A stretch of DNA of 64,000 nucleotides from Actinoplanes sp. TBRC 11911 (GTDB lineage: Bacteria > Actinomycetota > Actinomycetes > Mycobacteriales > Micromonosporaceae), in NCBI RefSeq assembly GCF_012933445.1, contig NZ_JABBNC010000044.1:1-64000 (forward strand), in the 5' to 3' direction. Both the position numbers and the translations under genes were made by a program. Below, in pieces: positions 24,368 to 33,036 of the stretch. The notes under the pieces were generated by a model that was not told where the DNA came from, made no database searches, and saw only the letters and a list, made by a program, of their open reading frames with translations. Numbering within the stretch: the stretch's first letter is position 1; every line of letters begins with the position of its first letter.

Positions 24368-25300
24368 GTGGCACGGGTGCTATTTTTGGGTGGATTGGGA
24401 CGAAGCGGAACCACGCTCGTCGAACGTCTGCTCGGCGAACTCCCGGGTGTCTGCGCCCTCGGTGAAGTCGTCCACCTGTGGCAGCGCGACCTGCGCGACG
24501 ACGAGCGCTGCGGTTGCGGGGCGCGCTTCTCCGCATGCTCGTTCTGGCAGCGCGTCGGGGAGCTGGCGTTCGGCGGATGGCACAACGTGGACGTCGAGCG
24601 GGTGCACGCGCTGCGCGACGCGGTGGAGCGCACCCGGCACATTCCTCGGCTGGCCACCGCCGTCGAGGCGCCGGACGAGGTACATGAGTACGCCACGTAC
24701 TATTCCCGGATTTATGCGGCGGCGGCCGCTATTTCGGGCTCGTCGGTCGTGGTCGATTCGTCCAAGCATTCCGCGCTCGCCCACGTGCTCCGCTGGGCCG
24801 GCGACATCGACCTGCGCGTGGTGCACGTCGTACGGGACGCCCGCGGCGTGGCGTACTCGTGGACCAAGACGGTGGCGCGGCCGGAGAGCGACGGCGCCGA
24901 CGAGATGACGCGCTACTCGCCGGGCCGCTCGGCTCTGCTGTGGAACGCGCACAACGCCGCGTTCGGCCTGCTCGCCCGCCGGGGCGTGGCGGTGCACCGG
25001 ATCCGCTACGAGGAGTTCCTCGCCGACCCGCGCGGCGCGCTCGTCGACATCGCCACCTTCGCCGGCCTGACGCCGACCGCGGACGATCTCTCGTTCGTCT
25101 CGGACGGCCACGCCGAGCTGCGGACCGGGCACAGCGCCGCCGGGAACCCGATGCGCTTCACCGTCGGCCGCCTGGCGCTGCGCCGCGACGACGCGTGGAT
25201 CCGCCAGCTCCCGCCCAAGCAGCGGCGACTGGTCGGCGCGGTGTGCGCCCCGATGCTGCGCGCGTATGGATACCCGCTTGCTGGAAAGGACCTGAGATGA
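24368..25300 (+). CDS. PAPS-dependent sulfotransferase (second copy)
   Basis: A 310-residue sulfotransferase unrelated in detail to the one at 18896. The 5'-phosphosulfate loop is at the very N-terminus: VLFLGGLGRSGTTLVERLLG (residues 4-23). The 3'-phosphate site is LRVVHVVRDARGVAYSWTK, and SVVVDSSKHSALAH is the linking segment common to this sulfotransferase branch. A Cys-rich insert (CGCGARFSACSFW) near residue 47 is typical of the same branch. GTG at 24368 is used because it opens directly into the beta-strand of the loop. It overlaps the GT2 gene by 4 bp. Two distinct sulfotransferases imply sulfation at more than one position, or of two acceptors. Confidence 0.88.
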   Translation: MARVLFLGGLGRSGTTLVERLLGELPGVCALGEVVHLWQRDLRDDERCGCGARFSACSFWQRVGELAFGGWHNVDVERVHALRDAVERTRHIPRLATAVEAPDEVHEYATYYSRIYAAAAAISGSSVVVDSSKHSALAHVLRWAGDIDLRVVHVVRDARGVAYSWTKTVARPESDGADEMTRYSPGRSALLWNAHNAAFGLLARRGVAVHRIRYEEFLADPRGALVDIATFAGLTPTADDLSFVSDGHAELRTGHSAAGNPMRFTVGRLALRRDDAWIRQLPPKQRRLVGAVCAPMLRAYGYPLAGKDLR

Positions 25301-26211
25301 ACTGGCCATCCGTGGGCGTCGTGATCCCCACCCGGAACCGGCCCGAACTGGTCCGCAAGGCGATCGCCGGGGTCCGCGAACAGCGCTATCCCGGCGACGT
25401 CAAAATCCTGGTGGTCTACGACCAGACCGAACCCGACTACCTGCTCGCGTCCACCGAGGGCGTCCAGGTGCTGGTGCTGACCAACTGGCGTACGTCCGGT
25501 CTGGCCGGCGCCCGCAACACCGGCATCCTGGCCCTGGACACCGAGTACGTCGCGTTCTGCGACGACGACGACCGCTGGCACCCGGACAAGCTGCGCCGCC
25601 AGGTCGCGGCGCTGCTCGCCGAACCCGACTCGGAGTTCGCCACGTGTGCGATCGAGGTGGAGTTCGAGGGCAAGTGCACGCCGCGCCTCGCCGGGCACAG
25701 CCGGGTGACGATCGACGAGCTGGCCCGGTCCCGGATGGCGATGCTGCACTCGTCGACGTTCCTGATTCGGCGCGAGGCGCTGGTCGCCGAGGCGATCGGC
25801 CTGGTCGCCGAGGACGCGCCGGGCAGCCAGAACGAGGACTGGGACCTGTTGCTGCGGGCCGCGCGCCGAGCCCCGATCGTGCACCTGGACGAGCCGCTGG
25901 TACGGGTGTTGTGGGGCCGCACCTCGCACTACGCCTACGAGTACGCGACGAAGATCTCCTCGCTGCGCTGGATGATGCAACGGCACCCCGAGATCAGCGG
26001 ATGCCGGCCGGGCGCCGCGCGGGTCTACGGGCAGCTTGCCTGCTGGTCGGCCGCGACCGGGAACCGCAGCCAGGCCTGGCAGTTCAGCAAGGAGGCGGTG
26101 CGGGCCAACTGGCGCGAGCCGCGGACCGCGATCGCGCTGGCCGCCATGACCGGCGCGGTAAAGGTGGAAAACGTCCTGTCCGCGCTGCACAAACGGGGGC
26201 GGGGAATCTAA
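25297..26211 (+). CDS. Family 2 glycosyltransferase
   Basis: A 304-residue GT-A fold enzyme. VGVVIPTRNRPELVRKAIAG opens the nucleotide-sugar domain, the DXD-type metal site is YVAFCDDDDRWHPDKL (near residue 90), and NEDWDLLLRAARRAPI carries the ED catalytic-base region. It would add one sugar to the growing repeat unit on the cytoplasmic face. It is coupled to the sulfotransferase gene by an ATGA overlap, so glycosyl transfer and sulfation may act in sequence. The C-terminal stretch of about 80 residues is helical and less conserved. The sugar is not predictable. Confidence 0.88.
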   Translation: MNWPSVGVVIPTRNRPELVRKAIAGVREQRYPGDVKILVVYDQTEPDYLLASTEGVQVLVLTNWRTSGLAGARNTGILALDTEYVAFCDDDDRWHPDKLRRQVAALLAEPDSEFATCAIEVEFEGKCTPRLAGHSRVTIDELARSRMAMLHSSTFLIRREALVAEAIGLVAEDAPGSQNEDWDLLLRAARRAPIVHLDEPLVRVLWGRTSHYAYEYATKISSLRWMMQRHPEISGCRPGAARVYGQLACWSAATGNRSQAWQFSKEAVRANWREPRTAIALAAMTGAVKVENVLSALHKRGRGI

Positions 26212-26220
26212 CGCACCCAA

Positions 26221-26249
26221 TTGTTCACATCCGGTTCACAGGGTAGTGT
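26221..26249 (+). promoter_or_regulatory. Candidate promoter of the deoR-type gene
   Basis: ttgttc (26221-26226) and tagtgt (26244-26249) are spaced 17 bp, a sigma70-like arrangement upstream of the regulator start. The direct repeat ttcaca (26224 and 26235) overlaps it and could be part of an operator. This rests on motif spacing only. Confidence 0.35.
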
Positions 26250-26293
26250 TCGGCTGTGTTCGAAATAGTGCGGTTCTCCCCCAGGGCTCACTG

Positions 26294-27070
26294 ATGCTGG
26301 CTCAGCAGCGCCAGGCCGCGATCCTCGACCGCGTCCGCGCCGCCGGCGGGGTGCGCGTCAGCGAGCTCGCCGCCGAATACGGCGTGTCCGACATGACGAT
26401 CCGCCGCGACCTCGAGGCCCTCGCCGACCGCGGCCTGCTGGCGAAGGTACACGGCGGGGCGACCACGGTCAGCCCCGGTTCGGCGCACGAGCCGGGCTTC
26501 GAGGCGAAATCCGTGCGCCAGCGCGACGAGAAGGCGGCGATCGTCCTGCGCGCCGCTGCGATGGTGTCGCCCGGCGACGCGGTCGCGCTCTCCGCCGGCA
26601 CCACCACCGCCGCGCTGGCCCAGCGTCTCGTCGACATGCCCTCGCTGACCGTGGTGACCAATTCGATCCCGGTCGCCGACATCTTCTACCGGGCCGGCCG
26701 TCCGGATCAGACGGTGGTGCTGACCGGCGGCGTGCGGACGCCCTCGGACGCCCTGGTCGGCCCGGTCGCCGTCAACGCGGTCGCCAAGCTGCACCTGGAC
26801 ATCCTTTTCCTGGGCGTGCACGGGATGAGCGAGCGGGCCGGCTACACCACGCCCAACCTGATGGAGGCCGACGTCAACCGCGCGCTCGTGGAGGCCGCGG
26901 AACGTCTCGTGGTGCTCGCCGACCACACCAAATGGGGAACGGTCGGCATCTCCTCGATCGTCCCGCTCGACCGCGCCGACGTGCTCATCACCGACGACGG
27001 CCTGGATGCCGAGGCCCGCGACATCCTCGAGGAAGCGGTGAAGGACCTCGTCGTAGTCAGCGCCGTCTGA
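26294..27070 (+). CDS. DeoR/GlpR family transcriptional regulator
   Basis: A 258-residue regulator. The N-terminal winged helix is LAQQRQAAILDRVRAAGGVR, then VSDMTIRRDLEALADRGLLA, the DeoR signature, followed by KVHGGA. The C-terminal DeoRC sugar-phosphate sensor domain has ALSAGTTTAALAQRL, TNSIPVADIFY, VLTGGVRTPSDALVGP and LADHTKWG. Its inducer is expected to be a phosphorylated sugar. ATG 26294 is preferred because the family starts with MLxxQRxxxIL; an in-frame GTG at 26246 lies in the candidate promoter. It follows the polysaccharide locus on the same strand and might regulate it or a sugar operon elsewhere. Confidence 0.9.
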   Translation: MLAQQRQAAILDRVRAAGGVRVSELAAEYGVSDMTIRRDLEALADRGLLAKVHGGATTVSPGSAHEPGFEAKSVRQRDEKAAIVLRAAAMVSPGDAVALSAGTTTAALAQRLVDMPSLTVVTNSIPVADIFYRAGRPDQTVVLTGGVRTPSDALVGPVAVNAVAKLHLDILFLGVHGMSERAGYTTPNLMEADVNRALVEAAERLVVLADHTKWGTVGISSIVPLDRADVLITDDGLDAEARDILEEAVKDLVVVSAV

Positions 27071-27089
27071 GATTCGGTAACTTCTCCGC

Positions 27090-27626
27090 ATGAGCGGCTT
27101 CGCGTGGTCCAACATGTTCGTCTCGCCCGAGGAGGATCCGCGCACCGAGGGCGGGTTCACCGGTGAGCGCGACACCCTGGTCAACTACCTGCGCGACCAG
27201 CGCCTGACGCTGGAACTGAAGTGCGCCGACCTGGACGCGGAGCAGCTGGCGGCGCGTGCCGTCGAGCCCTCCAAGTTGTCCCTGCTCGGCCTGGTGCGGC
27301 ACATGGCGGACGTGGAGCAGATCTGGTTCCGGGTCCGGATGGCGGGCTTCGAGGCGCCGCCCCGCTATTGGACAGAGGCGAACAAGGACGCCGACTTCGA
27401 CGGCGCCGTCGCCGACCCGGAGGTCGTCAAGGAGGCGTTCGCGTCCTGGCGCAACGAGATCGCTTTCGCCGAGGACTATGTGGACTCGGTCGACGACCTG
27501 GGCCACACCGGGGCCTCTGGTGGCGCGCTGCGCGAGGTGATGATCCACATGATCGAGGAGTACGCCCGGCACAACGGCCACGCCGACCTGCTGCGCGAAC
27601 GCATCGACGGGCGCATCGGGCAGTAA
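27090..27626 (+). CDS. DinB/DUF664 family protein
   Basis: A 178-residue four-helix-bundle protein of the DinB_2/DUF664 type. The helix bundle shows three candidate metal ligands: His in LSLLGLVRHMADVEQIWF, and His residues in VMIHMIEEYARHNGHADLLR. Relatives include mycothiol- and bacillithiol-dependent S-transferases and hydrolases, so a thiol-dependent detoxification role in an actinobacterium is possible but not shown. It starts 19 bp after the DeoR-type regulator and is followed by a strong hairpin, so it may be the last gene of that transcript. Confidence 0.82.
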   Translation: MSGFAWSNMFVSPEEDPRTEGGFTGERDTLVNYLRDQRLTLELKCADLDAEQLAARAVEPSKLSLLGLVRHMADVEQIWFRVRMAGFEAPPRYWTEANKDADFDGAVADPEVVKEAFASWRNEIAFAEDYVDSVDDLGHTGASGGALREVMIHMIEEYARHNGHADLLRERIDGRIGQ

Positions 27627-27638
27627 CCGGCGAGAGGG

Positions 27639-27666
27639 GCGGGGGGCCCGGGACAAGGCCCCCCGC
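27639..27666 (+). terminator. GC-rich terminator hairpin after the DinB-family gene
   Basis: gcggggggcc (27639-27648) pairs exactly with ggccccccgc (27657-27666) across an 8-nt loop, 12 bp after the stop codon. It lacks a U-run, which is common for terminators in high-GC actinobacteria. Confidence 0.7.
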
Positions 27667-27956
27667 AGGGGAAGGGACGGCGAGCGCGGCGGCGCCCACT
27701 GGCCGCGCGCGGTGACAAGGAGAACCGGGCGGCGCCCGGGACAAGGCAGCCTGCTCGGCGGGCGACTCCTCGACGTCGCGACCGTCATCCGTTCTGCCAT
27801 GAAAAACGACCCCCGTACCCGCCGGTTACGGAGGTAAACATGCGATTTGCCGCATGGCCCGGACGGGTGATGGTCCAATCCGGACGGTCAGACGACGAAG
27901 ATCTGTCTGGTCGTCACCGGGGACCAAGCGCAGGCCGCTATGACCACAAACACGAA
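27667..27956. other. Intergenic stretch with no gene seen
   Basis: With the flanking hairpins this makes a 377-bp gap between the convergent DinB-family gene and icd. It contains a second copy of cgggacaaggc (about 27737) that echoes the loop and right arm of the terminator at 27639. The part from about 27780 to 27956 is A/T-richer. I find no supported reading frame or RNA gene. Confidence 0.5.
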
Positions 27957-27996
27957 GATCCCACCTTTTACGCCACGCCGCGCAAAAGGTGGGATC
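27957..27996 (-). terminator. Intrinsic terminator of icd
   Basis: gatcccacctttt (27957-27969) and aaaaggtgggatc (27984-27996) are perfect 13-bp complements around a 14-nt loop. The element starts 8 bp after the icd stop on the minus strand. Confidence 0.75.
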
Positions 27997-28003
27997 CCGG
28001 AAA

Positions 28004-29218
28004 TCAGGCGAACTTGCGCGCCAGGTTCTCGTCCAGCGCGTTCATGAACTCGTCAGTGGTCAGCCACGGCGCGTCCTTCGAGATCAGCAGCGCCAGGTCC
28101 TTGGTCATCTGACCGGCCTCGACGGTCTCGACGCAGACCTTTTCGAGCGTCTCGGCGAACTCGGTCACCGCGGGGGTCCCGTCGAGGACGCCGCGGTGCT
28201 TGAGGCCGCCGGTCCAGGCGAAGATCGAGGCGATCGGGTTGGTCGAGGTCTTCTCGCCCTTCTGCCACTGCCGGTAGTGCCGGGTGACGGTGCCGTGCGC
28301 GGCCTCGGCCTCGACGGTCTTGCCGTCCGGGGTCATCAGCACGCTGGTCATCAGGCCCAGCGAGCCGAAGCCCTGCGCGACCGTGTCCGACTGCACGTCA
28401 CCGTCGTAGTTCTTGCAGGCCCAGACGTACCCGCCGTCCCACTTGAGCGCGGCCGCGACCATGTCGTCGATGAGCCGGTGCTCGTAGGTCAGCCCCGCGT
28501 CCCGGAAAGCGTCGGCGAACTCGGTCTCAAAGATCTCCGCGAAAAGATCTTTAAACCTTCCGTCGTACGCCTTGAGGATCGTGTTCTTCGTCGACAGGTA
28601 CACCGGGTAGTTCCGCGCGAGCCCGTACCGGAACGAGGCGCGCGCGAAGTCCCGGATCGAGTCGTCGTAGTTGTACATACCCATGCCGACGCCGCCGGCC
28701 GGGAAGTCGGCCACGTGGAACTCGATCGGCGCCGAGCCGTCCTCCGGCGTGAAGGTCATGGTGAACTTGCCGGCGCTCGGCGCGACGAAGTCGGTCGCCT
28801 TGTACTGATCGCCGTGCGCGTGCCGGCCGATGATGATCGGCTTGGTCCAGCCCGGGACGAGCCGCGGCACGTTCTCCATGATGATCGGCTCACGGAAGAC
28901 GACGCCGCCGAGAATGTTCCGGATCGTCCCGTTCGGCGAGCGCCACATCTTCTTGAGCCCGAACTCCTGGACGCGCGCCTCGTCCGGGGTGATCGTGGCG
29001 CACTTGACACCCACGCCGTGCCGCTTGATGGCGTTGGCCGCGTCGATCGTCACCTGGTCGTCAGTCTCGTCGCGGTGCTGGATCGACAGGTCGTAGTACT
29101 CGAGCGGGACGTCGAGGTAGGGCAGGATCAACTGCTCCCGGATCTGCTTCCAGATGATCCGGGTCATCTCGTCGCCGTCGAGCTCCACGACCGGGTTCGT
29201 GACCTTGATTTTCGCCAT
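28004..29218 (-). CDS. icd: NADP-dependent isocitrate dehydrogenase
   Basis: This enzyme converts isocitrate to 2-oxoglutarate and CO2 with NADP in the TCA cycle. The 404-residue protein belongs to the homodimeric, eukaryote-like subfamily II. Signs are VVELDGDEMTRIIW at the N-terminus, KCATITPDEARVQEFGLKKM, the substrate-loop SPNGTIRNILGG with the conserved Ser, YDGRFKDLF, the metal-binding IDDMVAAALK segment, and AHGTVTRHYR followed by TSTNPIASIFAW. Length and sequence match the family end to end. It is monocistronic: a terminator follows it and 113 bp of A/T-richer DNA precedes its ATG. With mdh and sucCD nearby, it forms a loose TCA-cycle neighbourhood. Confidence 0.97.
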   Translation of the reverse strand: MAKIKVTNPVVELDGDEMTRIIWKQIREQLILPYLDVPLEYYDLSIQHRDETDDQVTIDAANAIKRHGVGVKCATITPDEARVQEFGLKKMWRSPNGTIRNILGGVVFREPIIMENVPRLVPGWTKPIIIGRHAHGDQYKATDFVAPSAGKFTMTFTPEDGSAPIEFHVADFPAGGVGMGMYNYDDSIRDFARASFRYGLARNYPVYLSTKNTILKAYDGRFKDLFAEIFETEFADAFRDAGLTYEHRLIDDMVAAALKWDGGYVWACKNYDGDVQSDTVAQGFGSLGLMTSVLMTPDGKTVEAEAAHGTVTRHYRQWQKGEKTSTNPIASIFAWTGGLKHRGVLDGTPAVTEFAETLEKVCVETVEAGQMTKDLALLISKDAPWLTTDEFMNALDENLARKFA

Positions 29219-29331
29219 CGGCCGGCGCTCCTCTCCAGAAACCCACGCTTTAGCAGTACGAGCGTACTGCAGGGGCTTGAAGATCGACTTTCGCCCCCGT
29301 TCTCTTCATCGCCGCCGGTCGTTGCGCCGCC

Positions 29332-30801
29332 TCAGCGCCGGATCGTCTTCAGCGCGGCCTCCGCCGCCGCCTGCCGGGCCTCGCCGGTCTCCTCGGTCGC
29401 CCAGGCCACGTGTCCGTCCGGCCGGATGAGCGCCGCGGTCACGTTCCGCCAGTCGGGCCGGTCACCCTCCGCAGTTCCCGAGTGCACCACCACCGGCGCG
29501 GCCTCGTCCACATCGAGGGGGTGCGAGGCCAGGTCGAGCAGCAGGTACCGCGCAGGTGTCGACACCAGGCCCAGCAGGGAAGTCCCGTCGCCGAAGGTCA
29601 GGTCCGGGGCTCGGCGTCCGGTCAGCGGGTGCGCGTCCGGTGCCTTCGGCGGATAGACGACGTCGAGGCCCGAGGTGTTCTCGGAAAGGATCCGGTTGAG
29701 TTCCGGCACCCGAGCGATCATCTCGCTGAGCACCTCACGCAGCGCGGCGATCTGCGGCGTGAACTGGGTCATGAGCGGCATCTGCGCACGGGTGAACCGC
29801 ATGACCGCGGCGCCGACGGGGTGCCGTTCCTCATGATAACTGTCCAGCAGATCGTCGGGCGCCCAGCCGTTCATCGTCGCGGCGAGTTTCCAGCCGAGGT
29901 TGTGCGCGTCGTGCATGCCGGTGTTGAGCCCGCGACCACCGGCCGGGAAGATCCGGTGCGCCGAGTCCCCGGCGAGCAGGACCCGCCCGGCCCGATACGT
30001 GTCGGCCAGCCGGGTGGCCGAGATGTCCCGCGACCGCCAGAACGTCTCGCGCAACCCGAAGTCGGTGCCCGCGACGGCCGTGGCCTTCTCGGCCATCTCG
30101 GCCAGGGTGAATTCGACGGCCGAGTCATCCTGGTCGCCCGGGCGGGCGTCGAACCCGCCGATGCGGTGCCGCCCGTTGCCGACGTCCACGATCAGCAGGT
30201 TGCCCGCCGGGCTGTGCGCCGAGTAGTAGTTGACCTCCGGCGGGTCGTCCAGGACGGCCTCGGCGATCCAGGACACGCCCGTGCTCTCGGTGCCGGAGGC
30301 GCCGATGCCGGCCGCCGCGCGGACCGGGCTCCGCGACCCGTCACAGCCGACCAGGTAGTCACCCTCCAATTCGTACTCCCCGCCCGGACCGGACACCGAC
30401 ACCACCACGGAGTCCGGCCGCTGTGTCAAGCCGGTGAACGCGTGCCCGAAGCGGATGTCGACGCCCAGGCCGAGCGCGTACTCCTCCAGGATCTCCTCGA
30501 TCCGGGGTTGCTCGAGTATCAGGACGTGCGGGAACCTCGTGTCGAGATCATGGAAGTCCAAACGGTCGTCCAGCAGCCCGAAATGCGAGTGCGGCACGGT
30601 GTGCCCGGCTTCCAGAAAGCGATCCACGATGCCGCGCGACGCCCACAGCTCCAAGGTCCGCGGATGGTTGGTGAAGGCCCGCGCTGCGGGGTTGCGCTCG
30701 GTGCGCTGCTCGATGAGGGTCACGTCGACCCCGGCGAGCGCGAGTTCGGAGCCGAGCCACAGTCCGGTGGGTCCGGCTCCGACGATGACGACACGAGACA
30801 T
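29332..30801 (-). CDS. FAD-dependent aromatic monooxygenase (PheA/TfdB type)
   Basis: A 489-residue flavoprotein hydroxylase. The FAD-binding Rossmann motif is VVIVGAGPTGLWLGSELALA at residues 4-23, the NAD(P)H/FAD DG motif is DYLVGCDGSRSPVR (about 160), and the FAD-ribityl GD motif is VLLAGDSAHRIFPAGGRGLN (about 275). The C-terminal thioredoxin-like domain ends with the RPDGHVAWA stretch. It uses NAD(P)H and oxygen to hydroxylate an aromatic or polyketide substrate. ATG 30801 is behind a GAGAAAGG site and matches the family N-terminus. It is divergent from an AraC-type regulator 79 bp away, which probably controls it. Confidence 0.88.
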   Translation of the reverse strand: MSRVVIVGAGPTGLWLGSELALAGVDVTLIEQRTERNPAARAFTNHPRTLELWASRGIVDRFLEAGHTVPHSHFGLLDDRLDFHDLDTRFPHVLILEQPRIEEILEEYALGLGVDIRFGHAFTGLTQRPDSVVVSVSGPGGEYELEGDYLVGCDGSRSPVRAAAGIGASGTESTGVSWIAEAVLDDPPEVNYYSAHSPAGNLLIVDVGNGRHRIGGFDARPGDQDDSAVEFTLAEMAEKATAVAGTDFGLRETFWRSRDISATRLADTYRAGRVLLAGDSAHRIFPAGGRGLNTGMHDAHNLGWKLAATMNGWAPDDLLDSYHEERHPVGAAVMRFTRAQMPLMTQFTPQIAALREVLSEMIARVPELNRILSENTSGLDVVYPPKAPDAHPLTGRRAPDLTFGDGTSLLGLVSTPARYLLLDLASHPLDVDEAAPVVVHSGTAEGDRPDWRNVTAALIRPDGHVAWATEETGEARQAAAEAALKTIRR

Positions 30802-30880
30802 GATGATGCCTTTCTCATGATTTGTCGTACGGTGATCACGGTCATGGGCAGCCCGCCCGCCCCGGCGGCACGATGAGGCG

Positions 30881-31843
30881 ATGGGCACCCTCGAAACAGC
30901 CCCGCGGGTACGCCTCGACTCCGCCGAGGACGTCGTCGAGTACTGCAGCCAGCTCCTCACCAGGCACACCGTGGAGCCGTTGACGACCGGCCAGCACCTG
31001 ATGGCGGCCATTCGGAACGCCCGCGTGGGCTCGCTCGTCTACAGCGACGTGACCTACGACGCCGATGTCCGGCTGGCGTTCTCCGAGTTGGGGACCTACC
31101 TGGTCAGCGTCCCGTTGACCGGCAGGATTCACTATCGGCATCGCAACGTCGACGTCGACGCGGACACCGGGCTCGCCGCCGTCTGCCTGCCGGAGGACAA
31201 CGTCGAGGTCACCCGCTGGGAGGCGGGCAGCCGCAACGCGGCGTTCGTGCTCGACCGTGCCGCCGTCGACCACGCGCTGATGAAGGTCACCGGTGGCCGC
31301 ACCGGCACCGGATTCACCCCGAGCATCGACCTGTGCACCGGCCGGGGCCGAAGCTTCAGCGAGCTGGTCCGCGCGTTCGTCCGCCAGCTTGACGACCCGC
31401 ACAGCCTGCTGCGTCAACCGATGGTGGCGATGCCTTACGTGGAAGCCCTCGTGCACGGCTTCCTCGCCGTTGCCAACTCGCGCTATCTACGAATCCTGGA
31501 ACGCCCCGCACGGCCCGCCCCGCCGTCGGCGGTACACACGGCTCTCGAGATCATCCACGCGGAACCGGAGACGGCGTTGACCACGGCCGTGCTCGCCGAC
31601 CGGTGCCACGTGGCCGTGCGGACCTTGCAGGAGGGGTTCCAGCGGCATCTCGGCTCATCGCCGATGGCCGTGCTGCGTTCGGTGCGCCTCGCCCGGGCCC
31701 ATGCCGAGTTGCTCGACGCCGACCCGTCGACCACCACGGTCGCCACGATCGCCTACCGATGGGCCTTCGGGAACCTGAGCCGGTTCGCGGAACAGCATCG
31801 GAAGGCGTACGGCGAGTCCCCGGCCGAAACGCTGCACCACTAA
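30881..31843 (+). CDS. AraC family transcriptional regulator
   Basis: A 320-residue regulator. The N-terminal half (about 20-190) is an AraC-binding-like sensor domain with RIHYRHRNVDVDADTGLAAV. The C-terminal double helix-turn-helix (about 215-320) contains TTAVLADRCHVAVRTLQEGF, QRHLGSSPMAVLRSVRLARA and the second recognition region FGNLSRFAEQHRKAYGESP. It is divergent from the FAD monooxygenase gene, so local activation of that gene in response to an aromatic compound is the simplest model. The ligand is unknown. Confidence 0.9.
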   Translation: MGTLETAPRVRLDSAEDVVEYCSQLLTRHTVEPLTTGQHLMAAIRNARVGSLVYSDVTYDADVRLAFSELGTYLVSVPLTGRIHYRHRNVDVDADTGLAAVCLPEDNVEVTRWEAGSRNAAFVLDRAAVDHALMKVTGGRTGTGFTPSIDLCTGRGRSFSELVRAFVRQLDDPHSLLRQPMVAMPYVEALVHGFLAVANSRYLRILERPARPAPPSAVHTALEIIHAEPETALTTAVLADRCHVAVRTLQEGFQRHLGSSPMAVLRSVRLARAHAELLDADPSTTTVATIAYRWAFGNLSRFAEQHRKAYGESPAETLHH

Positions 31844-31972
31844 TCGGTTCGCCATTACCAAATCCTTTGCGCGGGCCAGCAGGTTGCGCCACCAAGACAA
31901 CCAGAGCGGCGGCCACCGGACTAACCGGCGAGCGCGGCGCCGGATACACCGAACGCGGAACCGCGCAAACGC

Positions 31973-32014
31973 AAAAAGACCCGCCGCCTCGCGTTGCCGC
32001 GGGCGACGGGTCTT
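31973..32014 (-). terminator. Rho-independent terminator of mdh
   Basis: On the minus strand an imperfect GC-rich stem closed by aagacccg (32014-32007) and cgggtctt (31983-31976) is followed by a T-run. It starts 17 bp downstream of the mdh stop codon. It is one of the few classical U-tailed terminators in the window. Confidence 0.8.
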
Positions 32015-32030
32015 GCGATGGCACACCTGA

Positions 32031-32981
32031 TTACAGGGTGGCGACGTCCGCCTGCTTGGCGCGGACCGCCTCGGCGGCCTCCTTCAGGCCGGCCACCTCG
32101 GTGTCGGTGAGCTTGTCCTCGATGACCTGCTTGATGCCCTCGGCGCCGATCCGCGCCTCGACACCCAGGTACACGCCGGAGATGCCGTACTCGCCGTCCA
32201 CCCACGCGCACACCGGCAGCACGTCGCCCGAGTCCTCGACGACGGCCTTCGCCATGCGGGCCGCGGCGGCCGACGGCGCGTAGTAAGCCGAGCCCGTCTT
32301 CAGCAGCGCGACCACCTCGGCGCCGCCGTTGCGGGTGCGGACCACCAGCTCCTCGATCTTGTCGGCGGGCAGCAGGTCGGACAGCGGCTTGCCGTCCACC
32401 GTGCAGCGCGACGGGACCGGGACCATGGTGTCGCCGTGCGAGCCGAGGGTCAGCGCCTGCACGCTCTTGACCGGCACCGCCAGCGTCTCCGCGATCGAGT
32501 TCGTGAAACGGGCCGTGTCGAGCACACCGGCCTGGCCGAACACCCGGTTCTTCGGGAACTGCGTCGCCAGCTGGGCCAGCGCGGTCATCTCGTCGACCGG
32601 GTTCGACACCACGATGACGACGGCGTTCGGGGCGTACTTGGCGATGTTCTCCGCGACCTGGCGCACGATCTTCGCGTTGACCTCGAGCAGGTCCATGCGG
32701 CTCATGCCGGGCTTGCGTGGCAGACCGGCGGTGACCACGACGACGTCCGAGCCCTCGATGGCCTCGTAGCCCTCGCCGTTCGGGCCGGTGGTCACACCGA
32801 CCACCTTGGTCTCGAAGCCCTCGATCGGGCGGGACTGGTTCATGTCGAGCGCGAGACCGGCCGGCTTGCCGTCGATGATGTCGGTGAGCACCACGGTCTC
32901 GAAGATGTCGTACTCGGCCAGTCGCTGTGCGGTCGTCGACCCGTAGAAACCGGCGCCTACAACGGTTACCTTCTTGCCCAT
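32031..32981 (-). CDS. mdh: Malate dehydrogenase (LDH-like type)
   Basis: This enzyme interconverts malate and oxaloacetate with NAD in the TCA cycle. The 316-residue protein has the N-terminal Rossmann motif VTVVGAGFYGSTTAQRLAEY and an acidic residue after strand beta-2 (VVLTDIIDG, favouring NAD). The substrate Arg loop AGLPRKPGMSRMDLL carries Arg residues near 89-95, and the catalytic pair is seen in LDTARF and LGSHGDTMVP (His182). The Arg at 89 within the loop fits malate rather than lactate. ATG 32981 is preceded by GGGAGA; the open frame extends a little further but lacks a better site. A terminator follows it. Confidence 0.95.
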   Translation of the reverse strand: MGKKVTVVGAGFYGSTTAQRLAEYDIFETVVLTDIIDGKPAGLALDMNQSRPIEGFETKVVGVTTGPNGEGYEAIEGSDVVVVTAGLPRKPGMSRMDLLEVNAKIVRQVAENIAKYAPNAVVIVVSNPVDEMTALAQLATQFPKNRVFGQAGVLDTARFTNSIAETLAVPVKSVQALTLGSHGDTMVPVPSRCTVDGKPLSDLLPADKIEELVVRTRNGGAEVVALLKTGSAYYAPSAAAARMAKAVVEDSGDVLPVCAWVDGEYGISGVYLGVEARIGAEGIKQVIEDKLTDTEVAGLKEAAEAVRAKQADVATL

Positions 32982-33036
32982 AGTCTCTCCCAGTCCTCGG
33001 GACACTTTTTCGGACGGTATCAGTCGCTTAGTTGCG

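Noticed and set aside
24309..24536. N-terminal extension of the WecG-like protein to 24536
   Set aside because: It would cross the divergent promoter and the first codons of the sulfotransferase gene, and the GTG at 24308 has a strong ribosome site.
26246..26293. Upstream GTG as start of the DeoR-type regulator
   Set aside because: It falls within the candidate -10 element and the family N-terminus begins at the later ATG 26294.
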